This document shows positions 43,422 to 43,432 of a stretch of 43,432 nt of DNA, one piece after another (positions within the stretch are counted from its first letter, which is position 1; each line of letters begins with the position of its first letter). This DNA comes from Peptoniphilus stercorisuis (GTDB taxonomy: Bacteria > Bacillota > Clostridia > Tissierellales > Peptoniphilaceae): contig NZ_JAGGLJ010000015.1 in NCBI RefSeq assembly GCF_017874395.1, positions 1 to 43,432 of the forward strand. The letters are read 5' to 3'. The notes below the pieces were generated by a model, which was not told the origin of the DNA, did not search any database, and saw only the letters and a list, made by a program, of their open reading frames with translations. A program made the translations under genes and the position numbers.

Positions 43422-43432
43422 ATGGGAAAACA
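43422..43432 (+). CDS. Start of a gene cut by the window edge
   Basis: An ATG preceded by GGAGGT (43405-43410) at 11 nt opens a frame reading Met-Gly-Lys before the window ends. The strong ribosome-binding site makes a real start likely. Nothing can be said about the product. Confidence 0.55.

Noticed and set aside
1..43432. CRISPR array or prophage
   Set aside because: No regularly spaced repeats, cas genes or phage structural genes are present.

Overview
The window is an AT-rich chromosomal segment from a low-GC anaerobic Firmicute. The single-subunit pyruvate:ferredoxin oxidoreductase, a tRNA-Thr T-box leader, MEP-pathway isoprenoid genes, a Bce-type peptide-resistance module, and B. subtilis-like gene orders (pheS-pheT-zapA-mutS2; rho-glpX-tal) all fit this. 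A Tissierellia/Peptoniphilaceae member (Parvimonas/Anaerococcus-like) is my best guess, but this is inference from style and content, not from a marker gene.

Layout. (1) 1-273 holds intergenic hairpins and terminators, followed by nifJ (minus strand). (2) 4193-14809 is one minus-strand operon, pheS-pheT-zapA-U32 peptidase/rRNA hydroxylase-mutS2-argS. It has a strong promoter 26 nt upstream of pheS and a terminator after argS. (3) 15043-21877 is a 6.7-kb accessory cassette bracketed by a perfect 91-bp direct repeat. It contains a 4-hydroxybutyrate dehydrogenase-like enzyme, an M20D amidohydrolase, a YfcC-type carrier, an M24 peptidase, a GntR/FCD regulator and a divergent L-2-amino-thiazoline-4-carboxylate (ATC) hydrolase-family protein. 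The right-hand repeat is the real 3' end of an NAD(P)-binding gene plus its terminator. The left-hand repeat is a displaced copy of that end. (4) 22600-23221 carries tRNA-Cys and a DUF523 protein. (5) 23332-28345 is a plus-strand acetyltransferase-response regulator-kinase-ABC operon of the Bce type, with a textbook Bce operator at the end of the kinase gene. (6) gltS is on the minus strand. (7) thrS is on the minus strand behind a complete T-box leader. (8) 32197-41361 is a ten-gene minus-strand cluster: FHA protein, RodA/FtsW, class-B PBP, ispD, ispF, transaldolase, glpX, rho, SpoU methyltransferase and a DUF6873 protein. (9) 41484-43321 is plus strand: recX, a GIY-YIG protein and an unknown two-TM protein. 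A further gene begins at the right edge.

How the genes work together. Most of the window is housekeeping: translation (pheST, argS, thrS), ribosome maintenance, cell-wall elongation, isoprenoids, gluconeogenesis/pentose phosphate and transcription termination. The accessory content is the repeat-bracketed cassette, which looks like an uptake, hydrolysis and reduction unit for an amide- or peptide-linked nutrient under its own GntR-type regulator, and the Bce module for antimicrobial-peptide sensing and detoxification. The cassette is the best candidate here for an undescribed system.
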